Origin: Berberis thunbergii
Lineage: Eukaryota; Streptophyta; Magnoliopsida; Ranunculales; Berberidaceae
Direction of reading: 5' to 3'
DNA: 64,000 nt
Assembly: GCA_003290165.1 (NCBI GenBank)
Contig: QNQO01001154.1
Location: forward strand, 248,001 to 312,000
Under the pieces are notes generated by a model. It worked only from the letters and a program-made list of their open reading frames with translations. It was not told the origin of the DNA and searched no databases. Made by a program: the position numbers and the translations under genes. Below are positions 11,860-23,660 of this stretch, one piece after another. How positions within the stretch are numbered: the first letter of the stretch is position 1; each line of letters opens with the position of its first letter.

Positions 11860-12530
11860 GCTCAGGTGGTTCCACATTGCCAAGCTAAAGATTTAATTTC
11901 ATTGATGAGTATGGAAATATTCTTTTACCCACCTTTGAAAATTCAGTGGTTTGTCTATGTTCCATAACCAACTTGTAGCAAAGAAAATTATGGCCCATAA
12001 CCAGGAACCTTTGTTTGAGAACCCTCTTCTATTCCAAGAGGAAACTTATTGAAGGATGTTGGAGGCCAAAGGGGGTGGAGTGTTGGCCTCATGGAAAAGA
12101 GACATTCATAGGGCTGATGAGCAAAGGGGCAGGAGAAGATATGGTCAATCATTTCTTGCTGGAATTCACAGAGGACACATCTATCAATGACTATCAACTG
12201 TGGGGATCTTACCATCGCCAATTGTCCATAAAAAGTTGACCCTTGGAGAAGTTATTTCGTCCATAAAATCGTGTGAAGAAGAGGAAACACTATGACTGCT
12301 GGAAGCCAAGGCATCTGTTTGCAGTTTCAAATGAGTCTGCTACTGAAAAGTTACTAGTTTTATCATTCCATACCCACTGGTCTTCATCCTCTGAGATATA
12401 CACCTACTGCAATTGTCTAGAAGCACGTGGAGGTAGCTCAAAGACCTTGACTCTTCTTCTAAAAGTCAAATTCCAGTTGGGAGAGCTGTTTGTTGACACC
12501 ATATAAAATTGAAAGACCACAACTGTTGTC
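11860..12530 (-). pseudogene. LINE (L1-type) 3' fragment with RT zinc-binding domain
   Basis: Minus-strand frames read DQWVWNDKTSNFSVADSF (around 12390) and, in the frame 12221-11988, CVLCEFQQEMIDHIFSC, the C-x2-C-x7-H-x4-C pattern of the zf-RVT domain (PF13966) at the end of plant L1 ORF2. Stops and a frame change separate the two pieces. It lies in the probable 5' UTR intron of PRP38, opposite to the gene. Confidence 0.75.
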
Positions 12531-13283
12531 GAGGGAGAGCCTGAAAATGGGGTAAACTGATCTTTAAGAGGTTTGTTACAGCTAGGACTGGCTCAACCCT
12601 CTCAACTCGAGATTTGGGCGGGATGGACAATAACTTGGTTGGGTTAGGGTCAGTCATTGTCACCAATTTATTGATCTTGGAAATTTGGGTCGGGCATGGG
12701 CAATTGAGTTGTCCAGCTAGCACCAACCCGAACCCAATATCTATATATACACGTCTAATAATTTTTGAAAATTGATCAAACTAGAAAATTTTTACAAATC
12801 TTAAAGATACTTTATACAATGTGTCAAAATGAATCTAGGCACATTTGGGTCTAATCTTTTCCATACTTGCTTTGTGAGGATTTGCCCACTTCTCAGAGGT
12901 TTAATTGTGATGCCCCTGTTCTTGGGATAGGTGCCCTTTTAGTTGGACTATTTACTTGAGTTACTCTTGTGTATGATTGTTTTAACAATTTATATCTTTA
13001 TTATTTTCTTCTTTAAAGCTGCGAAGCTATAACTTTTCGAGCAGAGAAGATGTTTCTGTCTTTCTTATTATCAAATTTATGCAGCATGTCCTTGATTTGA
13101 TATGTTAAGGTTTCATTGGTTAAGGTTTGATGTTTTTCTTGTTAATGGGTAAACAAAATTTGTAATTTAGTGGGCGCTGAAACTTACTTTACCCTACCTT
13201 GAGGCTCAGCCTTTCTATTTTTTCTGTTAATGAAATATCTACCTTGTTTCGGTACAATATTTCTGATAACATTTTGTGTGCAG
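12531..13283. other. Intronic DNA, no gene
   Basis: A stretch at 12585-12750 (TAGGACTGGCTCAACC to AACCCGAACCC) has the composition of hAT-type terminal regions, but I could not close it with matching ends. The remainder is ordinary T-rich plant intron. Confidence 0.35.
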
Positions 13284-13485
13284 GCTTATTGATTTTGATA
13301 CATTATTCAGAATAGTTCATCTTTATGTATGGTACCACCTTTAGAGGTCATGATGATTATTGTGGGGCCTGTAGTGAACAGTGTTAATCAAGGAGCTTGA
13401 GCTAACTGTCCATTATTCTGCTATACAGCTCATTTTCTCCAAATTGTGTTTTTGTGGTTGGGTGCTTACCTAAGCTTCATGTGCG
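13284..13485 (+). other. Probable second 5' UTR segment of PRP38, with overlapping uORF
   Basis: A T-rich tract and TTTTGTGTGCAG at 13283 look like a splice acceptor; a second possible acceptor is CTATACAG near 13427. The leader then runs into the coding start at 13486. An ATG at 13479, seven bases upstream and out of frame, opens a 13-codon frame (13479-13517) that overlaps the PRP38 start. If transcribed, it could reduce initiation at the main ATG. Exon borders here are inferred. Confidence 0.45.
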
Positions 13486-13773
13486 ATGGAGATACAAACT
13501 TCTGGGAAACCAATTGATTCTTTACTGGAGAAGGTTCTCTGCATGAATATTCTTTCTTCAGACTATTTTAAGGAGCTTTATAGGTTAAAGACATACCATG
13601 AAGTTATAGATGAGATTTATAATCAAGTTGATCACGTAGAGCCTTGGATGACTGGAAATTGTAGAGGTCCGTCAACTGCATTTTGCCTTCTTTATAAGTT
13701 CTTCACCATGAAGCTGACTGTCAAGCAAATGCATGGGTTATTAAAGCACCCTGATTCTCCATATATAAGAGCT
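13486..13773 (+). CDS. PRP38: Pre-mRNA splicing factor PRP38, coding exon 1 (residues 1-96)
   Basis: PRP38 joins the spliceosome with the U4/U6.U5 tri-snRNP and is needed for activation (B complex); it acts in the nucleus. The exon starts MEIQTSGKPIDSLLEK and carries the conserved PRP38 core (YHEVIDEIYNQVDHVEPWM, FCLLYKFFTMKLT, MHGLLKHPDSPYIRA). It ends at GCT followed by donor GTAAGC (13774), in phase 0. Joined to exons at 22952-23032, 33804-33875 and 34964-35788 it gives 421 residues with all frames open, the usual size and layout for the plant 38B-type protein with an RS tail. The ATG is chosen because the plant family begins MEIQ/MEVQ here. Introns of 9,178, 10,771 and 1,088 bp make the locus unusually long. 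No disabling change was found, so it is probably functional. Confidence 0.95.
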
Positions 13774-15959
13774 GTAAGCATCTAATCTTGTATTTAGTTA
13801 TTTATATACTTAGTGGCATTTGGTTTTATACAAAAAACTTCAGTTGTCACATATACTCCTGCTTATTTACTTCTGGAAATTGTAATTCGTGTTTTGTTTT
13901 TCCTTTTCTTTTGGTTTTTCTGTAGCTGGATTGGTATGTTAATAGTTTCATTTGGATTTGGCATGAAACTTGCACCTTATTCATCGTCTTGAATTGTTAG
14001 CCCCTTTTACGTTGTGCCCTAATCCTAGAACAACATGGATGAACGCCTATAAAAAGGTTTGATGGATCACATGGTTAATGGATGTAACCTTTAGAGCATC
14101 TCTCATACGTCATTCATAGTAATAGTAATGTGACCTTTTCGATGTATCAGGGTTTTTAAAAACTTAGGAGGTGTACACACTACACACACCACAAGGCGAA
14201 ACACAATTATCCGCATATTTTGATTGAGGCGTTCAGTTGTGAAAGGCATAACAAAATGTGCTTTGATGTCAGATGATTTTATGTTCTATTGGGAGTTGGG
14301 ACGATTTCATTTTTTTGTATCTTTGCCTTTAGTGAGTTGATTCTCGCGGATGTTTTTTTCCTAATAAAATCTTTGCTTTGCTTGACAAAAAAAAACTTTT
14401 GTTACCCCTGCTGAGAACTGAAGCAATAATAAATACGAAGAAAAAGGGATAACAGATCTCCTTGCCTCATTCTTTTAGAAGGGAAAAAACCCTTGAAGCT
14501 ACCTTGAAATAGAACATAGAAAAAAACAACTCGAAACAAGCATCCCATAACACAACTAAATATGAGGGAGGTGAATTACGCTGAGAATAGAGCCTTTTAC
14601 CAATCTCTCATGTGGTATCTTTTGTATGATAAATACTAAACATACTTATTTGGTATGACCGTAACTTTTGGTTGGAGGCTGGTTCCTTATTCAAATCTTC
14701 ACATCTTTTTTTTATATGTACTAACCATTAAACTTCCTTCACGCGGTTGCACACTTGTAGTGTTTTTATTCTCTTTGCACATTAAGAACGTTAGGTTTAT
14801 GCATGAACATTTCAATAGTGTCAACATTTTAACATGGTCTCAAAGCATCCAGTGAGAACTATCATCATCATCATTCCAATTTGTATTAGTGGGAAGGATA
14901 TGATCTTGTTCGTGATCTCACTAGTCATCCGAATCAATAGTTAGTGTTATGATTGGAGTATGGATTTTTTTTCCCTTTTCTTATGCCTTTATGTCAACTT
15001 CAACCTCATTTGGTTTGATCTACTTCTCCATTTGGAATGAGCCTAGGATGATGGAATTAAAGTTGACATGTGGTCGACAAGATAAATGTCAAGCCTCAAA
15101 GCCTAATTGCAAACTTTTGCAGTTTGGATCATTGCTTCCAAATCAAAGCTACCTTATCAATTGAAGTATAAGAAACTCTAATATTAAACTTTAGAGTATT
15201 TTTTGTTAGGGTTAGTTTGATTCCCATGGTTTGTACTATATGTGAGTTTGGGTCCCAAGTTTGTTCGGCCTAGAGTTTACGTCCCAAGACCATGTTGACA
15301 TGTTTGACCGTCTAACTCTGTCTAGCAAATGGACCCCTTGAATCCTTTGTTGTTGATTGCGGTTGACCATTAAGAGATAGTTTTGTTCATTTCTTAGACG
15401 AACTTAGATGGTCAAACAAGTCAACATGGTCTTGGGATCTAAACTCTAAGCTAAGCTTGACAAACTTGAGAGCCAAATTTATATAATGGTATAAATATAG
15501 GGACCCATTTGCAAAATAATCTTTTTAGTTAAATTTAATTACAGAAACTAAAGCATTAATTAATTAGTCTACTTAAATTAATAGGGAGTGCCTTTTCCAT
15601 GTGTTAATTGTCGAGTAAGCCCCAATTCTCCGTATCCATTAAAGCCATCTAGTCAAATATCTTTTTCCCAATAACTAGGGATCGTCATCATTGCACGCTC
15701 AGATAACCCATGTCTTACCTATTTATTAAAATTGAAGTTACATTATAGACTTACAACGCAATTGGTGGTTGAGGTAATATTGACATGATGTTGAGGAGTC
15801 CATCTCTTGTCTTCAATCTTCCCCCTGTTACCATGTATTTTGCATCTTTCATCGCCACATCCCCATCTACGTCTTTGATTTGCTATTTGTTGTGTCCATA
15901 ATCTCATAAAAAAATGACATGGAAGGTCTATGATCATGATCATAATCCCTATGATGATC
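13774..15959 (+). other. PRP38 intron 1, first part: no element recognised
   Basis: T-rich intronic DNA without a credible exon or a transposon end that I can close. Short frames at 14655-14855 and 14949-15164 have no conserved motif. Confidence 0.4.
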
Positions 15960-16495
15960 ATTTTGTTATGTTCATTTGGCAAAGCGGTGATTTAGAATTG
16001 GATGTCATCCTAGCGTGTGGAACGGCAGATGGTGTTGACTGTGGAATAAATTTGTTTCGCTCCCTTGACATCCTTAAAGGAGGTTTCCCCAGAGCTTCAT
16101 TCTTGCTTTGGTCAATCCTTCATGGTAGAACATTAACTGTGAACAATATTATCAAGAGGGGTATGTTACTGCCAAATCATTGTGCCTTTTGTCAACTTTT
16201 TGAGGAATTCATTGATCATTTGTTAATTCTATGTCCTGTTGATGGCATTGGCTGAGTTTCATCTTTAGGCTCCTGTTACTTTCTCGTTCTTGTCCTGGAC
16301 AAAATGTTGGAAGAAATTCAGGTATATTAATTTTGCAACTTGTATGTTTAGTTGGGAGAGCTTAATCCTCTCCAATGCCACTTGATGTATAGCTCCTTGA
16401 TTGAGGGAGGGTTTTTGTTTAGTTTTACTGCCAATCCTCATCTTTTTGTTCTTTTTACTCATTAATAAAAAGTTTTTTTTTTGGATAAAAAAAGG
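15960..16495 (+). pseudogene. LINE 3' fragment with zf-RVT domain and A-rich tail
   Basis: The plus-strand frame to 16255 reads FPRASFLLWSILHGRTLTV, NNIIKRGMLLPNHCAFC, then FIDHLLILC: the end of a plant L1 ORF2 with its C-x2-C...H-x4-C zinc knuckle. It is followed by ~200 bp of 3' UTR and an A/T-rich end near 16465-16495 (CATTAATAAAAAG, GATAAAAAAAGG). Same family as the LINE fragment repeated in the 12 kb array (38.1, 50.1 and 61.3 kb). 5'-truncated, as usual for LINEs. Confidence 0.8.
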
Positions 16496-17023
16496 ACTGC
16501 AAATTGGGTTGACAGACAGTGTTGGTTCACCTCTGGACTAGATCACTATGGTGTGCCCTACTGCCCTTAGAGGAAGTTCAGTTAGTTCCAAGCCTAAACC
16601 TTTTAAATTGGAACTAATGTGGTTTAGGACAAAAACCATTGCAAGTTTGTTGATGACTCTTGGAACTCATCTTGTAATGGAGACTTTGGATGCGTTTTGT
16701 TGCATAAGTGCCTTACACAATCTTTGAAAGAGTGGAATATAGATTATTTTGGATAACTAGCTTGAGACCCTCATCGAAAAGCAACAAATCATTTTTTTTT
16801 AAAATCTTTTTGTGAAATCTAGAGATTTCCTGTTGAGTGGGATCAAAGAATCAAAGAGTGAATGCTAAAATAGAATTGTCTCCAAAAAGAAAATTTGGAA
16901 AAGGAAAGCAGGAGTCTAGTGAGGAACAAAGGGAGATCTTTGGTCTAAGCTCTTTTATAAGTTTGCAAATCACATGAGAATTGTGAATTCTTTCCACTTC
17001 TTGAGGATTGAAAACCAAGTGGA

Positions 17024-17950
17024 GTGATCACTTCTCAGATTTTTTCAAAATTTCCAAGACATGACGAAAGAGCAAGAGCATTAGCTCCCAAAATTGCATG
17101 GGATCTGCAAGCTTTGGAATGTAGGCCATATTGGTGCAATCTGAGTTTCGCTCTCAGTGGTTGGATTTGGTCTATGCCTAAAGCTAGAGTGGAGTGGTTA
17201 GTTACAACGGTGAAGTTGGTTTTTGCTCACTTTGATGGAGGAGAAGACCCAACAAGTTTCTTATGTGAGTTAAAGTAATTCTTTCAACTCCATGAGACCC
17301 AGTGGCTGATCAGCGGTGCACAACTCCTGTTTCAGTTGTTGAAAGCGGATGGTTTTGTACATTCGGAGGATTTCAAGGAAGGGTTATTTTTAAGAGTCGC
17401 TTAACAATTCTTTTATTTCTTTGAAGTGCTCACCAAACTCCAACAAAGTGTTTGTCAGTTCGAGATTATCAAAACTAGCATGAAGAATTATTGGCAAAAA
17501 CTAGGTTGAAAAATTATTAGTAAAGGTTTGTGTTCCACAAGATCAACAAGTGAGTTGTTTTGTAGTGGCTTGTGAGAATTGAGAATCAATACAAATTTAC
17601 AATCTAGTAGACCAACGAATTTATCACCTGCAACAGTTGGCTCACTTATATCAAGAGACGCATCTCGATGAATTTTTAATCCCAATTCGCATGTTGACAA
17701 GGTTCAAAATCCGGTGAAACAATTGACTGAGGTGCAAGAGTAAAATATTAAGGGTTTTTGTTTCAGTTTAAAAAAATACAGGCAGGTCATCGTTGCAAGC
17801 TAATTTTCATAACGACCCATTGTCTTGAAGAATGCGATGGTGATGTGCCGTTTGAAGCTGATGAGGAGGTCGGCTGAAGTTAATTTTGGAATGCCTTGTG
17901 ACACTAGCTCGATGGTTGCCCTCTGCCCCTTGGACATGGGGGGTTGACTT
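17024..17950 (+). pseudogene. Gypsy-type gag relic
   Basis: Plus-strand pieces in the order of plant Ty3/Gypsy gag: ARVEWLVTTVKLVFAHFDGG then EDPTSFLCELKQFFQLHETQ (to ~17300), LTKLQQSVCQFE (~17440), ELRINTNLQSSRPTNLS (~17580-17625), and a decayed zinc-knuckle region GFCF (~17755). Several stops and frame changes. No pol follows; the DNA after 17960 (paired AATCAATACTCAA motifs, then GTATATAGATAA near 18238) may be LTR remnant. Confidence 0.65.
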
Positions 17951-18389
17951 TGATAACAACTGTTAAGAATCAATCAATACTCAATAGCCCGAGTTATCGA
18001 GTGGAAGCTAACAATTATTAGAAACAATCAATACTCAAAAGCCCGAACTATCAAGGAATGGAAACTGATTACTTGACTAAGATCGTAACATGCTATCTCT
18101 TTTCATAAATTCATAAGTGGAAGTATGGATCCAATATTGTAGATCTATATTCGAAAGCTTCCGTGATGGTATGATTTTCAGTATTTTCATTTCTTGGAAC
18201 CTTCTTTTTGAATCTTCTCCAACCTATTGTGCACGAGTATATAGATAATTAGGTAAAGTTATGATGTACATAGGGTTGAGATTAGGGAACAAATTTCTAT
18301 TACAAAACATAACACATTGACAAGATTTGTCAAAGATGTAATGGCTCAATGAACACATTGTACTAATGAAAAGTTAACACACCTAACAC

Positions 18390-18570
18390 CTGTGTTATAA
18401 AATCGTTAATCAATTGTGATTAATGATGTAACGGGGTAGCTGATCCGATTTGGGTATTTCTCGGGTGGGTTTAATGGGTTTGGATAAATCGACGAGTCAC
18501 CAAAAAATCAGATTCGTCCAACTCACCGAAAAATCGCTATATATATAAAACCTAAACCCAGATGGATCGT
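18390..18570. repeat. Diverged repeat shared with 28549-28745
   Basis: Both places contain GATTTGGGTATTT followed ~40-60 bp later by GATAAAT.G.C.AGTCA.C, within TTAATC-rich DNA (ATTAATGATG; ATTAATCCTGATTAATCG). This suggests copies of one short transposon family. I could not define ends or target duplications. Confidence 0.4.
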
Positions 18571-18607
18571 TTGTTGCTGCTATTGCGTTGCCCCCAACCC
18601 AGGTCGT

Positions 18608-18714
18608 TTGAAGAAAAGAGGGAAGAGGGAAGAAGGAAGAAGGAAGAAGGAAGAAGGAAGAAGGAAGAAGGAAGAAGAAAGAAGAAAGAAGAAGGAAGAA
18701 GGAAGAAAAGAGAC
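18608..18714. repeat. (GGAAGAA)n purine tract
   Basis: About a hundred bases of almost pure G/A on the plus strand, built from GGAAGAA heptamers degrading to GAAGAAA. Such a homopurine run in intron 1 can form triplex-like structure; no function is shown. Confidence 0.9.
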
Positions 18715-20519
18715 TAGAGGAGATCAATTGCTGCCTGTTGCTATTGCGATTGGCTGGTCACTGCATGGATGCATGTTGCTGTTACTGTTGCAATCGCAGA
18801 AAAGAGAAGAAGAAAAGAAGATAGGAGAATCGATCGATCGTTGTTTGTTGCTATTACGATCAATCGATTTGTGCTAGCTACTTTTGCGACCGCGGAAAAG
18901 AGAAGAATAAAGAAGAAGAGAGACTGACCTGAGGCTGGGGTTTATTGCTGCCTTCTTCCTGCTGCTGTTGGCTGTTGCTAAATTTCACATAGACCCTTGC
19001 TGCCTTTGTTGGCGACCTGAGATTTATTAGTTTATTGTTGGCTGTTGTTGTCTTCGTTTGATAGTCTTTGAATGATTAAAATTGTTGCAATAACAAAGAA
19101 CACGCATAAATTAGTAAAAGTAATGTAATTACAAATTTATAACATTAAATCCTGTTATTAATTATTTATGTGTAATCTATGATTATGATAGATATGTCGT
19201 TGCAAGGTTCAAACAGTGGTACCAATGCAACATCATCAAATCCCATGAGAAGGATGTCCGACACATAACATGGCAAGTATAATGACCACAAGTTTCATTT
19301 CACAATGATTTTTATTTTTATACAATTTCAGTTGCATTCCAAAAAAGGACGTCTTTTGCAAGCAAAATCAAATGATCTTGTTTTTGTTCAATACAACAAA
19401 AAGTTGCAGCAAAGATTTATGTAGTTAAAACGGATAACAGACCTGTAATGGTCCAGGAGCCTTATAGGATATAACAAAATTTAACGGACTATTTTTTAAA
19501 TATATATTTTTTTACCCTCACTAAGTATTAATGTATTATAGAGCAAAACAAGTACATACTAAATAAGTAAATCATGTTCAAACATTAAATCCAAAACATC
19601 AAAGCATACCATTCATGTTAACCTTTTGCTCTCAATGAAATATTTGGCATACAAAATTTTTATGACTGGGTTCATGCGCAGCTAAGCATGTAAGACAAAG
19701 TTTTGTGAAATACCTGCTGGAAGATAACCAAACCTCCACCAATTATGAACGCCTTCAATTTTGGCCCTTGAAACACCTCCTAGACTTTGAGAAAGGTAAG
19801 CTCCAGTGCCCAGTCTTGATATAGAAGGAAAACTAGGCTTTCATTCACACGTACACTAATTGGAACAATCACCAAGAGCTCAAATAGAAAATAATCAATA
19901 CTGGGATGAGAAAATCAATCAATACTGAGTTGATCAATACTGTGATGATAAAAGATCTAGAACACAACAACCATCAACAAAACTTATTTAAAAAATGAAT
20001 AGAAGATAAAGACAAAAATAAAAATAAAAAATCATCTAGTTGGCATTGACAACGATCCCCATTAAGGGAAATTGCTTACCCATATGGACAAAATTGCAAA
20101 ACTCTTGAGGATGATGCCACCCTATACCTGCAAACAATGGATAAGTCTATCTCAAAATGAAATTTTCAAATCAACATTTAGGACAAAAAGAACACATTCG
20201 AAACAACGAATCAAGTGGAAAATTGACATGATTATGCGATTGATGGAGACGAGCAGTAGTAGAGATCGCAACAGTTAGATTCCTGTGATTGACTCCCGTT
20301 GACCTCTTCTTCATTTTTTTCTCCTTCAACGGACAATCGCAATCAACAATCGGTTGACAATGCAATCAATCACTTGCCTTCTTTCTTCTTTTCCTTTGAA
20401 ATTTCTCTTCGCCTATCTAGTTAGGTTTACAAATGAGTGTGGGTTTTTTTCCCTTTATATATGTAGAAAAACAACGTTACATAGTCGATCGTTATCTTCA
20501 TAGCAATCGTTATGCCAAT
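18715..20519 (+). other. PRP38 intron 1, middle part: no element closed
   Basis: Contains repeated GCTGTTGCTATTGCGAT-like phrases (18735-18870) and AATCAATACTG motifs (19890-19945), but no gene and no transposon with matching ends. Confidence 0.35.
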
Positions 20520-20527
20520 GTTTTAAC

Positions 20528-21850
20528 TAGGCTGGGCCGGTCTGGGTAACCGGCCCAAACATCCAAAATCGAGGCTCGGACCAGATATTTGAAGATTGAG
20601 ATTTTGAGGACCAAGATCGGACAGAGTTAAGCCAGTTAATCGAATCTCGGTTAACCGAATTTTTGGGTCGGGCCGGTCCAGTCTCGGTCTAAAGCCCATT
20701 TTTTAGTGTTTTTCAAATCATTGGATCACAAACTGCTTTGTAATCATTAATAAAAAAAACTACTTAATATTGGATCACAACTACTTAATTTAACTATTCA
20801 TTATGGAGAGCTGAACACATTTGATGAACTGGAAGTATAACGCGTCCAAATACAACATTACCGAGTCTATTACAGATTATTACAAAAATGGAAAAACTGT
20901 GCAAATGCAAAGCCCTATTACAGGGGAAAAAATTGTCCAAATCTTGAATGAGTGGTGATGATGGTCTTGAAAGTGTGAACAACTTCAATGTTCTTTATTT
21001 GCAACATCATTCATGTAAGAAACATCACCATTAGCAATTAATATCCAAAAACACAACAAAACACCAAAACAAGAACGCCCATTAACTCCAATACCCAAAT
21101 AACCATTCATTAAAAAAAAAATAGGCACCTCAGTACACTAACTAAACATAACACATACAAAAAGCACCTACTTAAGTATTAAAAACACAGAATTTCTAAA
21201 GACCCAATTGATAAATGTCAAAAATCAAGAAACCCAAACTGTCAAACATCTATTCAAAGAAACAAAAATCCAGAAATTTCAAACAAATCAAACCAAAATG
21301 GTTGAATTTTGTGTGTTCTTCAATGAGTTGCCCTTTTTACATGAAACTGAAAAATGGAAAATATGGAAGCTTTGAGAGTAACCCAACTCTTCACAGTTGA
21401 GATTTGAGAGAGGAAGAGAAAAGAAGGATGATCACCTGATGATGAGAGCTGAAAATTTGGGATGAAATTGCACAGAGTCTCGAGGAAAGTCATCGAGAGA
21501 AATGAAATTGCACAGAGAGTAGAAGTGGATGTGAAGCAGAGAAGGAAGAGTTGCACACCGAAGTGGAAGAGAATGACTGGAGTATAAGTAGAGGAGAAGA
21601 AGATAAGGATGGAAGAGTGTGAAACCCTAGCCGCCAGAAATTGAAATTTGGGAAGAAACTCACCTAAGTATAAAGCCCTAGATTTTTATTGTTTTTTAAA
21701 ATACCGGGCTGGGCCAGTTAACCGTACGGTTATGGGATCTTGAACCGAGGACCGAATATTAAAATAACATTACAAAATCGGTCCGAACTGACTCGATCGC
21801 TCTGGTAACTCGGTTCGGTCCGGGTTATCGGTTTGAAATGCCCACCCCTA
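20528..21850. mobile_element. Non-autonomous hAT element in PRP38 intron 1
   Basis: Starts TAGGCTGGGCCGG, ends AAATGCCCACCCCTA, and is flanked by a perfect 8 bp repeat GTTTTAAC (20520-20527 and 21851-21858). Both terminal regions are rich in GGCCGGT / ACCGG motifs (20540-20700; 21700-21840). 1,323 bp, with no transposase. The right end matches the outer bases of the 7168-8006 element, so the two are probably related. Confidence 0.9.
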
Positions 21851-22463
21851 GTTTTAACAGGACCGTTAAACTTAATTATGACATTGTCAAAACATAAAGG
21901 CTCACCTCCCTTACCCATTATAATGCCATTTTAACTGCATGGGCAAAAATTGAAGGAAATGAAGGCAAACATAAAAGCAAAAGCTCATGATCCCATTGTC
22001 TTGAGGGAGGTTGATGAAAATGATGCTTGTAGTCGGCTTGTTTTCCAACAGGTTGAATTTGCTGTACAACTTTCAAAAAACAATTTACAAGCCTTTTCAT
22101 GTAATCGGTTTTATAGGCCACTTCCATGTATAGTCGTCTTCCTCCCACTTCACCGCTTATATCCACCAGTTTTTTTGTAAATTTTAAATACATATACATA
22201 TATTTATTTTTTGAGCCAATAGCTTGAGTTATCATTAGTTTCGAAAATGGACAGATTTCATTTTGAACAAGTAGGATTTCTAATTTGATGATCTGGAGCT
22301 TTAAGCATCCAAGCTCTATGATGATTTAAAATTGGGATTAAGTTTGGTGTTAACAAAATCAATCTTATGATACAAAAGGCTGAGATTTGGAAAAGAATTA
22401 AAAAGGATTATAGGAGTTGCTTTAATGCTTTATTCATTATAGTATTTGCTTTGTTGAGTTGTG

Positions 22464-22502
22464 TTTTTTTTTTTTTTTTTTGGGGAGGGGGGGGGGGGGG
22501 GG
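22464..22502 (+). repeat. T18 run followed by G-run
   Basis: Eighteen Ts (22464-22481), then GGGGA and sixteen Gs (22487-22502), then TTGGGG. The G-run on the coding strand of intron 1 could fold as a G-quadruplex in DNA or pre-mRNA. The exact run length may also carry sequencing error. Confidence 0.85.
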
Positions 22503-22951
22503 TTGGGGAATATTTAGATTTAATGGGGTTAAAGATCTTTTCTTTTGGTGTGCTGAAGGAGAGTTATGTGTCGATTTTATGTTTTTTTTTTTTTGAGTTT
22601 ATATTTTTGGTTGGTGTATGGTGTGACGAAAATAAATCAATGGCCATTGAAGCAATGATAGAGATTTATATATGTGATCTCTCAGAAGCGAGCTACAGTT
22701 GGTTGACTACTATTAGTATAGATGGTTGATATCATGTTCTGTTATATTTTAGTTTATTTTATTTAGTATACTTGTTTGTTCTTTTTATTGTTACTCTGGC
22801 TGATATGCATTCTATTCATGTCCATTATCACCAGTTTCGACCGATTTCTTCATCTTTATTATTTATCGTTTATAAAAATTGAACTTTATTAGTTATCTTT
22901 TATTTTAGTGATACTAAAGGTGCACATAACTAACACAATCCGTTTTTGCAG

Positions 22952-23032
22952 ATTGGATTTTTGTACTTGAGATATGTCGCAGATCCAAAAACTTTATGGA
23001 ATTGGTTTGAGCCTTACGTGAAGGATGATGAG
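22952..23032 (+). CDS. PRP38: PRP38 coding exon 2 (residues 97-123)
   Basis: Acceptor TTTTTGCAG (ends 22951) and donor GTAGTC (23033). The 81 bp exon encodes IGFLYLRYVADPKTLWNWF followed by EPYVKDDE, the most conserved block of the PRP38 domain. Family members usually have V at the first residue; here it is I. Phase 0 on both sides, so the frame joins exon 1 directly. Confidence 0.95.
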
Positions 23033-23269
23033 GTAGTCATTGAATTTATTTTTGTTTGTTATTTCATTTTCGCTGATAATTTTATATTTCATGGCTTTTA
23101 TTTGTTTTTCTTCATCGATCTATATTCTGATCGAATGATGTTTCATGTTTATTTTATTTTCTTTCAATTTTTGTTTTTTTATTGTGTTTGTTGTATTTCC
23201 CTGTTAATGGAGAAGTTGTTACCTGAATGGTGTTGAGAGTTCAGTATAGTAATTTGACTAAGGAGTTTG

Positions 23270-23660
23270 TTGTCTCTTGAAGCGAGTCCTAGGATCCCTA
23301 TTCTACAGTATATGTTGATGACGCCGTTATTTTCCTTGATGCCAACTCGGAGCAAGTGAATGCATTGGGCTGAAGGTTAATTTTCCCAAATGTCACATTT
23401 TCGGGTAAAGAACAGACCATGGTGTTATTCAGTTGAGAAAAGTTTTCTTTCTAAGTACTTGGTCTCCCACTCTGAGCCAAGTACAAGACGAGCACGCTTG
23501 GGTGAAGTTGTTGAAAGGTTCGACAAGAGGCTCACAACATGGAAAGAGAAGTTTTTGTCGAAATCAGGTGGAGTCACTCAAATAAAACTGACTCCCTCTA
23601 GTCTCTCCGTGTACACGATGTCCCTTATTGCAATCAAGATTCAAACTTAGAAAGAAAAAT
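23270..23660 (+). pseudogene. LINE reverse-transcriptase fragment
   Basis: Contains the RT active-site motif YVDD (23311-23322) and, ~180 bp on, VERFDKRLTTWKEKFLSKSG and a hydrophobic LxVYxMSLIxI stretch, as in plant L1 ORF2 between the RT and zinc-binding domains. Frameshifts and stops interrupt it (for example after NALG near 23370). Truncated at both ends, inside intron 2 in the sense direction. Confidence 0.75.

Noticed and set aside
22367..22729. 120-residue plus-strand frame with a run of Phe and Gly
   Set aside because: The Phe/Gly run is just the T18-G16 tract translated; no family motif, and it lies in intron 1.
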